From contig JBMNCQ010000035.1 in NCBI GenBank assembly GCA_049366715.1, forward strand, positions 75,528-139,527: 64,000 bases of DNA, given 5' to 3'. The DNA comes from JBMNCQ01 sp049366715. GTDB taxonomy: Bacteria; Bacillota; Peptococcia; Peptococcales; BICA1-8. Of this stretch, positions 17,205 through 26,509 are shown one piece after another. Each line of letters begins with the position of its first letter. Within the stretch, counting starts at the first letter, position 1. The position numbers and the translations under genes were made by a program. The notes beneath the pieces are model-generated. The model saw nothing but the letters and a program-made list of their open reading frames with translations. It was not told the origin of the DNA and did no database searches.

Positions 17205-18161
17205 ATGCAAATTGACAGAAAGAGCGTTAATAAAGCAAGCATCATGAAAAAAGGGACTTCTTCCCGCAGGTTTTCAGAGAAGATTATCAAACCCGTTCTA
17301 TTCATTACGGCATCCATGGCGGTCTTTATTATTCTTTTAATCGCGTTTTTTATCTTTCAAAAAGGTGCGCCGGTTTTCCGGGAATATGGCGTTTTTAATA
17401 TGCTGTTTGGCAAGGTGTGGCATCCTACCGATGAGATATACGGGATTATGCCCATGATTGCCGGCACATTTTATGTCACATTTTTAGCCCTGGTAATCGG
17501 AGTTCCTATGGGTTTGGCAACGTCTATCTTTCTTTCTGAGCTTGCCACAGAAAGTGCTGCTAAGATCATTCGACCTGCAATTGAATTGTTAGCCGGAATT
17601 CCCTCTGTAATATACGGTTTGTTTGGCATGGTTGTAATTAACGATGTTATGAGATATATCGAAAGGGAATGGTTGTTTGCTTATTTACCTGAAGACTATC
17701 GTTGGGGATATAGTGTTCTAAGCGGGGGTATCGTTTTGGCGATTATGATTTTACCAACAATTATTAATATTTCCGAAGACGCGATTCGCGCCGTCCCCAA
17801 ATCCTATAAAGAAGGAGCCTTGGCCCTTGGTTCGACTCATATTCAGGCAATTTTTAAAGTGATCATTCCGGCAGCCAAATCCGGTATTATTTCAGCCGTC
17901 GTATTAGCCATGGGCAGAGCTCTAGGTGAAACAATGGCTTTAATCATGGTTATCGGTAATGTTTCAATGCTGCCGGAGCATGGTATTTTTAGTTTGTTCG
18001 CTCCCATCAGTTCTTTAACGGGAACAATTGCTTTAGAAATGGGTTATGCCGGTCCTGAGCACCGGGCGGTGCTGTTTGCTGTAGGTATCGTGCTGTTCTG
18101 CATAATCGCGTTGCTGAATTCATTTGCAATCCTGGTGACACGCAGAGGAGTTGGTAGATAA
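17205..18161 (+). CDS. pstC: Phosphate ABC transporter permease PstC
   Basis: One of two membrane subunits of the high-affinity phosphate importer. The 318-residue protein has six membrane helices and the cytoplasmic EAA-type loop (AIRAVPKSYKEGALALGSTHIQAIFKVIIPAAKSGI region). The ATG at 17205 is favoured over an upstream GTG at 17190 because GGGGTGG lies about seven bases before it. The stop overlaps the pstA start (TAATG). Confidence 0.94.
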   Translation: MQIDRKSVNKASIMKKGTSSRRFSEKIIKPVLFITASMAVFIILLIAFFIFQKGAPVFREYGVFNMLFGKVWHPTDEIYGIMPMIAGTFYVTFLALVIGVPMGLATSIFLSELATESAAKIIRPAIELLAGIPSVIYGLFGMVVINDVMRYIEREWLFAYLPEDYRWGYSVLSGGIVLAIMILPTIINISEDAIRAVPKSYKEGALALGSTHIQAIFKVIIPAAKSGIISAVVLAMGRALGETMALIMVIGNVSMLPEHGIFSLFAPISSLTGTIALEMGYAGPEHRAVLFAVGIVLFCIIALLNSFAILVTRRGVGR

Positions 18162-19009
18162 TGTTAACAAAAATCAGGGGACGTAGAGAGCAATTAATCA
18201 ATGGTTTCTTGTGGACAGCGGCTTTTTCAACTGTGATTATTCTCATCTTGATATTAAGTTATATTTTATTAAAGGGAATCGGCCATATCAGTTTGCAGTT
18301 TTTAACCGACAGACCGCGTAGAATGGGGGCTGAAGGCGGTATCTTTCCCGTTATTGTCGGCACATTATATTTTGTCGCTTTAACCATTATGATTTCTACG
18401 CCAATTGGTGTCGGTGCTGCTATTTATTTGAATGAGTACACGAAAGAGGGGCCTTTAACGAGGATCATCCGTTTTGGCACCGAGCTGTTAGCAGGTATAC
18501 CTTCAATTATTTTCGGTTTATTCGGATATGCGTTCTTTGTGGTATTGCTGCATGATTATACACAAGGATGGTCTTTGTTATCAGGGGCATTAACCGCAAC
18601 TTGTATGATTTTGCCTACTATGGTTCGTACTTCCGAAGAAGCTTTGAAGACAGTGCCCCGTTCTTATCGGGAAGGCAGTCTTTCGCTAGGTGCCAATAAA
18701 TGGCAGACAATCTATAAAGTAGTACTGCCGACGGCACTTCCCGGTATTTTAACAGGTGTCATTTTGGGCATCGGACGGGCCATCGGGGAAACCGCAGCCT
18801 TACTACTGACCTTAGGCGGGTCCCTATTGATGCCCAAATCTATTTTTCATGGGGCCAGAACCCTTTCGATGCATTTATATATGGTCGCTATGGAGACCGG
18901 TAATATGGAAGCAGCTTTTGGAACAGGAGTTGTCTTAGTTTTTACAATCTTATTTATAAATTTTATGGCTAATTTTGCGATTAAACGTCTTGTTGCCCGT
19001 AATAGATAG
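18161..19009 (+). CDS. pstA: Phosphate ABC transporter permease PstA
   Basis: Second membrane subunit of the phosphate importer. The 282-residue protein has six membrane helices and the EAA loop (EEALKTVPRSYREGSLSLGA followed by VVLPTALPGILTG). It starts on the last base of the pstC stop, implying translational coupling. pstB follows after an AGGAGG site. Confidence 0.94.
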   Translation: MLTKIRGRREQLINGFLWTAAFSTVIILILILSYILLKGIGHISLQFLTDRPRRMGAEGGIFPVIVGTLYFVALTIMISTPIGVGAAIYLNEYTKEGPLTRIIRFGTELLAGIPSIIFGLFGYAFFVVLLHDYTQGWSLLSGALTATCMILPTMVRTSEEALKTVPRSYREGSLSLGANKWQTIYKVVLPTALPGILTGVILGIGRAIGETAALLLTLGGSLLMPKSIFHGARTLSMHLYMVAMETGNMEAAFGTGVVLVFTILFINFMANFAIKRLVARNR

Positions 19010-19020
19010 GAGGATTTACT

Positions 19021-19788
19021 ATGCAGAATAAAGGTACGACCAAAATACTTACCGAGGACCTTAATCTTTTTTATGGGAATTTTCAGGCCTTGAAAAAAAT
19101 TAGTATTGACATTAAAGAAAAGGAGATAACTGCTTTAATAGGACCTTCAGGTTGCGGCAAATCTACTTTTCTGAGAACTTTGAACAGAATGAACGATTTA
19201 ATAAATGATGTTAGAATTGATGGAAAAATTCTTTTTGATAATACTGATATATATGGAAGCACCGTGGATGTTGTTGCCTTACGTAAAAAGGTCGGGATGG
19301 TTTTTCAAAGCCCTAATCCTTTTCCCATGTCAATATATGAAAATGTTGCCTATGGACCTAAAGTTCATGGGATAAAGAGTAAAAATCACCTGAATGAAAT
19401 TGTCGAAAGAAGCTTAAAACAGGCTGCTCTTTGGAATGAGGTCAAAGATGATTTGAATAAGAGTGCCTTAAGTATTTCCGGCGGTCAGCAGCAGCGTCTT
19501 TGTATTGCCCGGGTAATCGCTGTCGAGCCGGAGGTTTTATTAATGGATGAGCCGACATCCGCTCTTGACCCAATTTCAACATTAAGGGTAGAAGAACTGG
19601 TGCAAGAGCTTAAGAAGGAGTACACGATTGTGATCGTAACCCATAATATGCAGCAAGCTGCCAGGGTCTCTGATGTTACGGCTTTTTTCTTAAATGGTGA
19701 AATGGTCGAATATGACCAAACAGAGAATATGTTTACAAAACCTAAAGATCAACGAACAGAAGATTATATTACCGGTAGGTTTGGTTAA
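19021..19788 (+). CDS. pstB: Phosphate ABC transporter ATPase PstB
   Basis: ATPase that powers PstCA. The 255-residue protein contains Walker A GPSGCGKST, Q-loop VFQSPNPFPMSIYENVAYG (the PNPFP segment is diagnostic of PstB), signature SISGGQQQR, Walker B VLLMDEPTSALDP and the switch His in IVTHNMQQA. Length normal. Followed by phoU. Confidence 0.97.
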   Translation: MQNKGTTKILTEDLNLFYGNFQALKKISIDIKEKEITALIGPSGCGKSTFLRTLNRMNDLINDVRIDGKILFDNTDIYGSTVDVVALRKKVGMVFQSPNPFPMSIYENVAYGPKVHGIKSKNHLNEIVERSLKQAALWNEVKDDLNKSALSISGGQQQRLCIARVIAVEPEVLLMDEPTSALDPISTLRVEELVQELKKEYTIVIVTHNMQQAARVSDVTAFFLNGEMVEYDQTENMFTKPKDQRTEDYITGRFG

Positions 19789-19803
19789 GAAGGGGGAATG
19801 ATG

Positions 19804-20463
19804 ATGACGCCAAGAGTAACTTATCAGAATGCCTTGGATGAACTGGAGAAAGAAATTTTAAAAATGGGGAGTTTGGTTGAGGAACAAATAAGTCACGCGA
19901 TCAATTCATTAGCAGGCCAGGATTTAAAAATGGCGCAAAAATGTGTTGAACAGGATGATATTATTGACCGCCTTGAATTGGAAATTGAAGAAAAATGCCT
20001 GATGCTCATTGCTACGCAGCAGCCAATGGCAAAAGATTTAAGAAGAATTGCGGCAGGTTTTAAAATCATTACCGATTTGGAGAGAATCGGGGATAATGCC
20101 GTTGATATTGCGAAAACTACTTTAAGAATTGGGGAAGAACCGTTAATAAAACCCCTTATCGACATACCGAGAATGGCGCAAATAACCCAGGACATGCTAA
20201 AAGAGGCCTTAGATTCTTATATAAATGAAGATATCCATCTAGCTGAGTCTTTAGCCGGCAAAGATGATATAGTCGACGGCCTCCATGGTCAAATCATCAG
20301 AGAATTGCTGACATACATGTTTGAGAATACCAGAAATATTAAACAAGGGACTCAGCTGATGTTTGTGAGCCGTTATCTTGAGCGCATGGCAGATCATGCT
20401 ACCAATATAGGAGAAAATGTAATCTATATGGTAACTGCGGAACGGAAAGATCTCAATGAATAA
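19804..20463 (+). CDS. phoU: Phosphate signalling protein PhoU
   Basis: Two three-helix bundles that link the Pst transporter to PhoR and repress the Pho regulon when phosphate is ample. Two repeats are visible with ERIGDNAVDIA and ERMADHATNIGENV metal-binding segments. Three ATG codons stand in a row at 19798, 19801 and 19804; the last is chosen for its seven-base distance from AAGGGGG (219 residues), but the first remains possible. Last gene of the pst operon, with a terminator after it. Confidence 0.94.
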   Translation: MTPRVTYQNALDELEKEILKMGSLVEEQISHAINSLAGQDLKMAQKCVEQDDIIDRLELEIEEKCLMLIATQQPMAKDLRRIAAGFKIITDLERIGDNAVDIAKTTLRIGEEPLIKPLIDIPRMAQITQDMLKEALDSYINEDIHLAESLAGKDDIVDGLHGQIIRELLTYMFENTRNIKQGTQLMFVSRYLERMADHATNIGENVIYMVTAERKDLNE

Positions 20464-20465
20464 AT

Positions 20466-20506
20466 AAAAATAAATCCCGTTATTGATGAACGGGATTTAT
20501 TTTTAT
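20466..20506. terminator. Bidirectional terminator between phoU and degV
   Basis: AAATAAATCCCGTT and AACGGGATTTATTT around a short loop, T-rich on both strands. It serves the convergent phoU (+) and degV (-) genes. Confidence 0.88.
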
Positions 20507-20548
20507 GCAGCTGCGGTAGTTTATGAAAAAACAGGTCCGTTCATTTTC

Positions 20549-21403
20549 CTAGGCCGGACAGAATGCGATCCCGATCAGACCGGGTCCGGTATGGACGGCC
20601 ATAGATGCTGTCGTCTGCTCGAGATAGGAATCGACAATCTGCAGATTTTTATCTTTGTTCATTAGGTCAAAGACATATTCTGCATCCTCTAAACTGGAGC
20701 CGTGTAAAATACCTAATAACATAGGACGTGCCTCCATGATATCTTTGGCAATTTCAACTATTTTATTTAAAGAACGATTACGGCCCCTCGCTTTGGCGAC
20801 AGAGTAATAAATCCCCTCTGCATTAATGGATATGATGGGCTTTATATCCAGAATGTCTCCGATCGTTCCCTCCACCAGGCCGATCCGGCCGCCTTTCCTG
20901 AGAAACTCTAATGTTTTGAGAACAAAGAAAACTTTGGTTTCCTTAACCAGCATTTCTATTTTATCTATTATTTCCTGTAAAGGGATATTTTTTTTGATGA
21001 GTTCCCCGGCATGCATAACTAAAAAACCCAGGCCTAAGGATAAGGCTTTAGAATTGATCACATTTATCTTGAGTCCCAGTTCATTTACCTTCTCTTTCAA
21101 TCCTTCCATCATGCTGTAGGTACCGCTTAATCCGCTTGATAAGGTGATTGCCAAAATCTGCGTATAGCCGTTTCCCTTTAATATTTTAAAGAGTTCCCAA
21201 GCTTCACCGACACAAGGCATAGAGGTATTGGGAATTTCAGTTTTTAATCTCTCGTAAAATTCATCAGAAGTGATATCAACGCCATCTTTATAATCCTTAT
21301 TTTTAAAAATAATGTGTAACGGTAAAACATGGATGTGATATTTTTTAATGATCTCCTGAGGTAAATCACATGAACTATCTGTAACCAAAGCGATTTTTTC
21401 CAA
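20549..21403 (-). CDS. DegV family fatty-acid-binding protein
   Basis: DegV (FakB-like) proteins bind a fatty acid and, in Gram-positive bacteria, present it to the FakA kinase. The 284-residue protein shows the N-terminal VTDSSCDLP motif, the LPLHIIFKNKDYKDGVDIT segment, SSGLSGTY (ligand carboxylate site) and a C-terminal HTGPGLIGIAF segment, all typical. The TTG at 21403 gives a better distance to GGAGG than the GTG at 21409. No FakA gene is adjacent. It is transcribed against the pst operon. Confidence 0.9.
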   Translation of the reverse strand: MEKIALVTDSSCDLPQEIIKKYHIHVLPLHIIFKNKDYKDGVDITSDEFYERLKTEIPNTSMPCVGEAWELFKILKGNGYTQILAITLSSGLSGTYSMMEGLKEKVNELGLKINVINSKALSLGLGFLVMHAGELIKKNIPLQEIIDKIEMLVKETKVFFVLKTLEFLRKGGRIGLVEGTIGDILDIKPIISINAEGIYYSVAKARGRNRSLNKIVEIAKDIMEARPMLLGILHGSSLEDAEYVFDLMNKDKNLQIVDSYLEQTTASMAVHTGPGLIGIAFCPA

Positions 21404-21605
21404 ATTCACTACCTCCGATATCTAAAATACTTGTGAAAATTTGCTACTTCAATATACGATAAGAAAAGTCCAAATTCCTGCCGGATAAGTGATATTTGTT
21501 TTTTTATATATTTTATAACAAAGCAAGAGATTTCTCAGCTTCTGGAAATATGAAAAAATAAGATTTTAGGTTACTTTGCAAAAATCGCAGAGGTATTTAT
21601 AAAGG

Positions 21606-21719
21606 TCATTTTTTGTTTGCCTGATCTCCCCATAATTTATCAAAATCGATAAATAGCAAGCCGATAAGAACGACAAGGAAAACTTCCTGAGGACCCAGCA
21701 ATGATAAAATATTAAACAT
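21606..21719 (-). CDS. TatA-like membrane micro-protein, 37 residues
   Basis: A short frame with AAGGAG seven or eight bases before its ATG (21719). The product begins MFNILSLLGPQEVFLVVLIG and continues LLFIDFDKLW, ending GDQANKK. A GP-x-E motif followed by one hydrophobic helix and a short charged tail resembles the first third of TatA/TatE (LGPxELxxILxIxLLxFGPKKLP), without the amphipathic helix. tatC is 7 kb away on the other strand. It could be a truncated Tat component or an unrelated small membrane peptide; no hit can be confirmed here. Confidence 0.5.
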   Translation of the reverse strand: MFNILSLLGPQEVFLVVLIGLLFIDFDKLWGDQANKK

Positions 21720-21978
21720 TTTTATAAATCTCCTTTTTCCTTAGTGTCTCCAAATTGGCAGAATCTATAATAGAAAATGCAAGAGTAGCCCGAAAGCTGC
21801 TTAAGACGTATGTTGCGGAGCTGATTCTTCCTCAGGGCTAATGAGCTTGAGAGCAGTAAATAAGGAATCTGGTGTTATTCCGCAGTTTTCTTGAAAGGCG
21901 GAAGAAAGTCATTTTCGTTTTGTGCGGCGTGTAAACTTATATTTTCTAAATATTTTAAAATTGCTGGCAATATTACTA

Positions 21979-22040
21979 TTGACAAATCTTTGCAAAAATT
22001 AAATAATAAATACATAGGACGTCCAACGTCCAATGAATAT
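21979..22040 (+). promoter_or_regulatory. Candidate promoter and operator for the TRAP operon
   Basis: TTGACA (21979-21984), a 17-base spacer, then AATAAT (22002-22007). Overlapping the expected start is GGACGTCCAACGTCCAATG (about 22018-22036), with the palindrome GGACGTCC and the tandem unit ACGTCCA. This could be the site of the GntR regulator encoded downstream. The remaining gap 21720-22270 has no supported gene except a possible six-codon leader (22138-22158). Confidence 0.45.
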
Positions 22041-22137
22041 CGCACTAAATTTTGCTTTAATCCTTTCTAGATTCTCTCCGGAAGATTTCCATGCTTCTCA
22101 TGATACCATTATTTTTTCAGAAGGGGGGTGAAATTTA

Positions 22138-22158
22138 ATGCCGCTGCGCTACGGGTGA
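22138..22158 (+). other. Possible six-codon leader peptide
   Basis: AAGGGGGGTG lies six bases before an ATG that opens the frame MPLRYG and then stops. The ribosome site is stronger than that of dctP, 110 bases downstream. A leader peptide or a ribosome standby site is possible; coding evidence is minimal. Confidence 0.2.
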
Positions 22159-22270
22159 CATGAAGGCGATTGTTTGTGAAAATTAATACTTGAACTAAGG
22201 GCCGGCTGTTTAGAATTTAAAGTTAACAATTACCAGCAGAGCAGTTAAAAATTTAAGGGAGGTATTTTTT

Positions 22271-23341
22271 GTGAAAAAATTTTTAAAACTTAGTTTACTT
22301 GGAATTATTTTTTTATCCCTGTTAATCGGAGGATGTGGCAAAAGTACCCCGGAAAATCAAGCAGGCCAAGGGTCTGATGACTCAGGTGAAAAAATAGAAT
22401 TGAAATTTTCTACCACCATGCCTGATGTGGAATTCGAAAGCCATCCTGCAGCCAGGGCAATTAAATCTTTTATCGATAATGTTGAAAATAAAAGTGAAGG
22501 AAAAGTAGAAATTAAGCTTTATACCGGGGGGCAATTAAGCCAAAATACGGAGACTGACTTCGTCGGTATGCAGTCCGGTTCTTTTCAATTCACTAACCCT
22601 GCAATGGGGAGCTGGGGTGAATATACAAAGGCCTTTATGCCCTTTAATATAGCTTATCTGTTTAAAAATGAAGAGGTTATACATGAATTCCTGGATGGGG
22701 ACTTAGGAAATAAAATGCGGGAAGATGCCTTGAAAGATACGAATATTCGATTTTTAGCCTTTTTAGACAATGGCTTCCGCCATATTACAAATTCAAAACG
22801 GGAAATTAAGACTCCTGAAGATATGCAGGGTATTAAAATAAGAACGATGCAAGACCCTTATCAGATTAAAGCTATGGAAGCACTTGGAGCTTCACCTACA
22901 CCTTTAGCATATTCGGAATTATATACTGCGCTGCAACAAGGAGTTGTTGATGCCCAAGAAAATCCTCTCTCCAATATTTATCAGGCAAAATTTTATGAAG
23001 TACAGAAATATTTAACATTGTCCAAACATAATTTCACTTTGCTCACCTTATGCATGTCCAATAAAAAGTTCGAATCTTTGCCTCAGGATATTCAAGAGAT
23101 AATAGTTGAAGAAGCCAAAAATGCCGAGACTCTTTCCAGGCAATTATCACTGGAGAGTCAAAAAAGCCTGCTTTCCGAAATTGAGCAAAAGATGCAGGTT
23201 TATGACCTGACGCAAGAAGAGTTTATGGCCTTTCAAGAAAAAGCGAAAACTTCCTGGGATGATGTAAAAGAGGCGATTGGAGAAGATTACTACAATCAAA
23301 TTATTGAGGAAGTAAACAGGTTAAATTCGGAAGTGAAATAG
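22271..23341 (+). CDS. dctP: TRAP transporter solute-binding lipoprotein DctP
   Basis: Surface receptor of a tripartite ATP-independent transporter. The 356-residue precursor has a lipoprotein signal ending IGGC (Cys22). The mature domain shows EMQGIKIRTMQDPYQIKAMEALG-type and SELYTALQQGVVDAQENP segments; the Arg in the KIRTM strand is the usual carboxylate-binding residue of DctP proteins. GTG start after GGGAGG. The next gene in the operon encodes a sugar-acid dehydratase-like enzyme, so a sugar acid is the likely ligand (inference). Confidence 0.93.
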   Translation: MKKFLKLSLLGIIFLSLLIGGCGKSTPENQAGQGSDDSGEKIELKFSTTMPDVEFESHPAARAIKSFIDNVENKSEGKVEIKLYTGGQLSQNTETDFVGMQSGSFQFTNPAMGSWGEYTKAFMPFNIAYLFKNEEVIHEFLDGDLGNKMREDALKDTNIRFLAFLDNGFRHITNSKREIKTPEDMQGIKIRTMQDPYQIKAMEALGASPTPLAYSELYTALQQGVVDAQENPLSNIYQAKFYEVQKYLTLSKHNFTLLTLCMSNKKFESLPQDIQEIIVEEAKNAETLSRQLSLESQKSLLSEIEQKMQVYDLTQEEFMAFQEKAKTSWDDVKEAIGEDYYNQIIEEVNRLNSEVK

Positions 23342-23356
23342 CTGTCTTTAGTTAAA

Positions 23357-23385
23357 CAGTACTCTGCCTTTAAGGCAGAGTACTG
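23357..23385 (+). terminator. Intercistronic hairpin between dctP and dctQ
   Basis: Perfect 12-bp stem, CAGTACTCTGCC (23357-23368) with GGCAGAGTACTG (23374-23385), loop TTTAA, without a T-run. Such hairpins after binding-protein genes usually give differential expression. Confidence 0.8.
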
Positions 23386-23413
23386 CTACCTTGGGAAAAT
23401 GAGGTGAAGAAGT

Positions 23414-23962
23414 TTGTCAAAAAAATTAAAATATTTTTTAAATAATTTTGAATTATATATTGCGACGCTGTTCTTTGTAATGATTACCATACTTTTATCC
23501 CTGCAAATTATCTCAAGATATGTTTTTAAGAGTTCGTTTACCTGGACGGAAGAAGTGTCATTAATACTTTTTGTCTGGATGGTCTACCTGGCAATTTCAG
23601 CAGCAACTTTAAAAAGAAAGCATATTAGAATGGATTTTCTTATAGAAAAATTGCCTTTTAAATTTAAGAAAGCCGCGTTAATCTTTTCTAACATTATGGC
23701 GATCTTATTTTTTGGATATTTTCTAGGCCCTTTTTGCGAGGTTGTCTTTAATTTGTATCAAATAAAAAGTGTAACTGCCATAACAGGGATCCCCAAGCTT
23801 GTTACCTATGGGATAATTCCCCTGTGCATGGTTTTAACCATCATAAGATTCTTTCAGGACAGCATCATCTTATTGCAAGAAGATGAAGAGCACCTAGGAG
23901 AAACGAAAGCGCTCTTAGACTTGGATAATATTAAATCATCCAAGGAGGATATTATTTTATGA
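23414..23962 (+). CDS. dctQ: TRAP transporter small permease DctQ
   Basis: Four-helix membrane subunit of the TRAP transporter. The 182-residue protein contains the FTWTEEVSLILFVWMVYLAIS segment and the HIRMDFL motif characteristic of DctQ. Start is TTG at 23414, eight bases after GAGGTG. Its stop overlaps the dctM start by four bases. An extra Glu/Asp-rich tail (about 155-182) is slightly longer than usual. Confidence 0.9.
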   Translation: MSKKLKYFLNNFELYIATLFFVMITILLSLQIISRYVFKSSFTWTEEVSLILFVWMVYLAISAATLKRKHIRMDFLIEKLPFKFKKAALIFSNIMAILFFGYFLGPFCEVVFNLYQIKSVTAITGIPKLVTYGIIPLCMVLTIIRFFQDSIILLQEDEEHLGETKALLDLDNIKSSKEDIIL

Positions 23963-25239
23963 TCGTTTTGCTAATTATGTTCATCTTATTACTTCTTGGT
24001 GTACCGATCGGTGTTGCCATGGGCCTCGGCGTAGCTTCCGGGCTTGTGTTTACCCAGATAACAGCTCCTGCTTATATTGCCCAGTCTTTATATGCAGGGT
24101 TGAATTCATTTCCTTTGTTAGCCCTGCCTTTTTTCATGATAGCAGGTACTATCATGAACGTCGGGGGCCTCTCCAGACAACTTGTTAAAGTTGCTAATGC
24201 GATGATTGGCAATGTAACGGGAGGATTGGGTGCTGTTGCAATCCTTGCTTGCATGTTTTTTGGTGCCATATCCGGTTCGGCACCGGCTACGGTAGCTGCC
24301 ATAGGTTCTGTGATGCTCCCGCAAATGGTGCAGGCCGGATATGATAAATATTATGCGGTGGGTTTAGTTGCGGTAGCCGGCGGATTGGGAGTTATCGTTC
24401 CGCCGAGTTTCCCTTTGGTATTATATGGAGTCACCAATAATGTTTCGATAGGAGCTTTATTTATAGCAGGTATTGGTCCGGCCATAGTAGTCGGTTCTGT
24501 TCTAATGTTGTTTAATTATATTATTTCCAAGCGGAGAGGTTACCAGGGGTCAGGTGAAGAGGCATCAATAAAACAGTTTTTTAAAACGGCTTGGGAGGCT
24601 AAGTGGGCTTTACTGATGCCGGTAATTATCTTAGGAGGCATCTATGGCGGAATATTTACTCCGACTGAGGCTGCCGTTGCCTCCGTTGTTTATGGTTTAA
24701 TTGTAGCCGCCTTTGTCTATAAAGAATTGAATATCAGTAAAATATGGGGTATTTATAAAGATACGACCTCTTTTCTCGGAGGAATGATGCTTACTTTTGT
24801 ACCTGCAATTTCAATGGGAACCTTGTTTGCGCTGATGGGAGTCCCCGAGCAAATCAATGCTTTCTTTTTAGGTATTTCAACAAATTATTATGTGCTGCTG
24901 TTCGTATTTTTCCTGGTCATGCTTGTGATTGGAATGTTTGTGGAGACAGCGCCCACTATAATTATTTTATCCCCGATTTTTCTTAACCTATTTAAAGATT
25001 TAGGCATAAATCCTGTTCACTTTGGAGTGGTAATAACAATAAGCCTTGCCATTGCCTTTGTTACACCTCCTGCTGCAGTGAACTTATTTGTCGCTTCAAC
25101 GCTATCGGGAATTAGTGTTGAAAAAATTGCCCGCAAAGCACTACCATTTGTAATGGCTTTATTTGTTTCATTAATACTGATCGGATTTATTCCCGGTATC
25201 TCCCTAAAATTACTTGATATTCTTGGTATGGCATATTAA
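23959..25239 (+). CDS. dctM: TRAP transporter large permease DctM
   Basis: Main transport subunit, with about 12 membrane helices in 426 residues. It shows GVPIGVAMGLG, the GAISGSAPATVAAIGSVMLP segment and FTPTEAAVASVVYG, which are typical DctM signatures. It drives uptake with a Na+ or H+ gradient. Overlap with dctQ (ATGA) implies coupling. Confidence 0.95.
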   Translation: MIVLLIMFILLLLGVPIGVAMGLGVASGLVFTQITAPAYIAQSLYAGLNSFPLLALPFFMIAGTIMNVGGLSRQLVKVANAMIGNVTGGLGAVAILACMFFGAISGSAPATVAAIGSVMLPQMVQAGYDKYYAVGLVAVAGGLGVIVPPSFPLVLYGVTNNVSIGALFIAGIGPAIVVGSVLMLFNYIISKRRGYQGSGEEASIKQFFKTAWEAKWALLMPVIILGGIYGGIFTPTEAAVASVVYGLIVAAFVYKELNISKIWGIYKDTTSFLGGMMLTFVPAISMGTLFALMGVPEQINAFFLGISTNYYVLLFVFFLVMLVIGMFVETAPTIIILSPIFLNLFKDLGINPVHFGVVITISLAIAFVTPPAAVNLFVASTLSGISVEKIARKALPFVMALFVSLILIGFIPGISLKLLDILGMAY

Positions 25240-25276
25240 AGGAACTTACTATATGAAAACGGAGGTTATTGAAGAG

Positions 25277-26509
25277 ATGAAAATTAACAGCGTCGAGGTA
25301 ATACAGATTAATTGCGGCATTGTAAACGGTGGTCACAGATGGCATCCTGTATTGGTTAAGGTAAATACCGACGAGGGGATTTGCGGATACGGTGAGGTAG
25401 GTCTGGCCTTTGGAACAGGAGTTTCCGGTGCTGTCGGACTGACTAAAGATTTTGCCGGTTTGTTGTTAGGTATGGATCCTTTTAACACTGAACTCATCTG
25501 GGAAACTATGTATAGAAATACAGTCTGGGGTCTGGGCGGGGGAACAATTATTTCCGCCGCAATGAGTGGTTTGGATATGGCTTTGTGGGATATCAAGGGC
25601 AAGGCCCTTGGGGTCCCGGTATATAAGCTCTTAGGCGGAAAGTGCAGGGAGGATATCAGGGTATATGCTTCCCAGCTTCAATATGGCTGGGATCAGGAAG
25701 AAGCCTGGATTACCCCTCTTGATCCTTCGGGAGATGTTGAAGCCTGGAAACCGTTAAAAGAACCCCAGGAATATGCGGAAGTTGCTTTAAAAGCTGTCGA
25801 TTTGGGCTATGACTGCGTGAAGGTAGATGTATTGGTCTATGATTCGGAGGGGAGAAGAAGGAATCAAAGCAGTTTCAAAGGTTTTTTGTCCGCCGAGATT
25901 GTCAGGGACGGCTATGAGCGTCTTCAAGCCATAAGGGATGCCGTAGGACCGGAAGTGGATATTATTCTTGAAAACCATTCTCTTACCGATGTGACAACTG
26001 CCATTCAATTCGGCAGAGCCTGCGAAGGTTTGAATATTATGTATTATGAAGAAGTAACAGGTCCCTTGAATCCTAAATTAACACGTGAAATTAAGGAAAA
26101 GGTCAATATACCCATTGCCGGAGGGGAGCGTATCTATAGCAGGTGGGGTTTCAGACCATTTTTAGAAGAGCGCTCTTTAGATGTAATTCAACCCGATATT
26201 GCCAATTCCGGTGGGATCACGGAAATTAAAAAAATCTGTGATATGGCAAATATTTATGACGTTTGTGTGCAGCCCCATGTTTGCGGAAGCCCGCTGGCGG
26301 TTGCTGCCACCCTCCATCTTGAAGCGGCGATTCCCAATTTCATTATTCACGAGCATCATAGGGATTCTCTGGTTCCCAGAAATATTGAAATCTGTAAATA
26401 TGATTATCAACCGGTCCGGGGAAAATATCAAGTACCGGAGCTTCCCGGGTTGGGACAGGAAATATCCGCTGAGGCTTACCAAAAAGCAGATATTATTGTG
26501 ATTAAGTAA
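25277..26509 (+). CDS. Enolase-superfamily sugar-acid dehydratase (galactonate dehydratase-like)
   Basis: Mandelate racemase-subgroup enzyme that abstracts the proton alpha to a carboxylate with Mg2+. The 410-residue protein resembles D-galactonate dehydratase in GGERIYSRWGF and QPDIANSGGITE. Candidate catalytic bases are His234 in ENHS (the DFH position of galactonate dehydratase) and His334 in QPHVCG. The usual KxK motif is replaced by KVD (in CVKVDV). Start ATG at 25277 follows GGAGG by 11 bases; ATG at 25253 is a rival. The upstream TRAP genes suggest that the substrate is imported. Exact acid unknown. Confidence 0.78.
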   Translation: MKINSVEVIQINCGIVNGGHRWHPVLVKVNTDEGICGYGEVGLAFGTGVSGAVGLTKDFAGLLLGMDPFNTELIWETMYRNTVWGLGGGTIISAAMSGLDMALWDIKGKALGVPVYKLLGGKCREDIRVYASQLQYGWDQEEAWITPLDPSGDVEAWKPLKEPQEYAEVALKAVDLGYDCVKVDVLVYDSEGRRRNQSSFKGFLSAEIVRDGYERLQAIRDAVGPEVDIILENHSLTDVTTAIQFGRACEGLNIMYYEEVTGPLNPKLTREIKEKVNIPIAGGERIYSRWGFRPFLEERSLDVIQPDIANSGGITEIKKICDMANIYDVCVQPHVCGSPLAVAATLHLEAAIPNFIIHEHHRDSLVPRNIEICKYDYQPVRGKYQVPELPGLGQEISAEAYQKADIIVIK

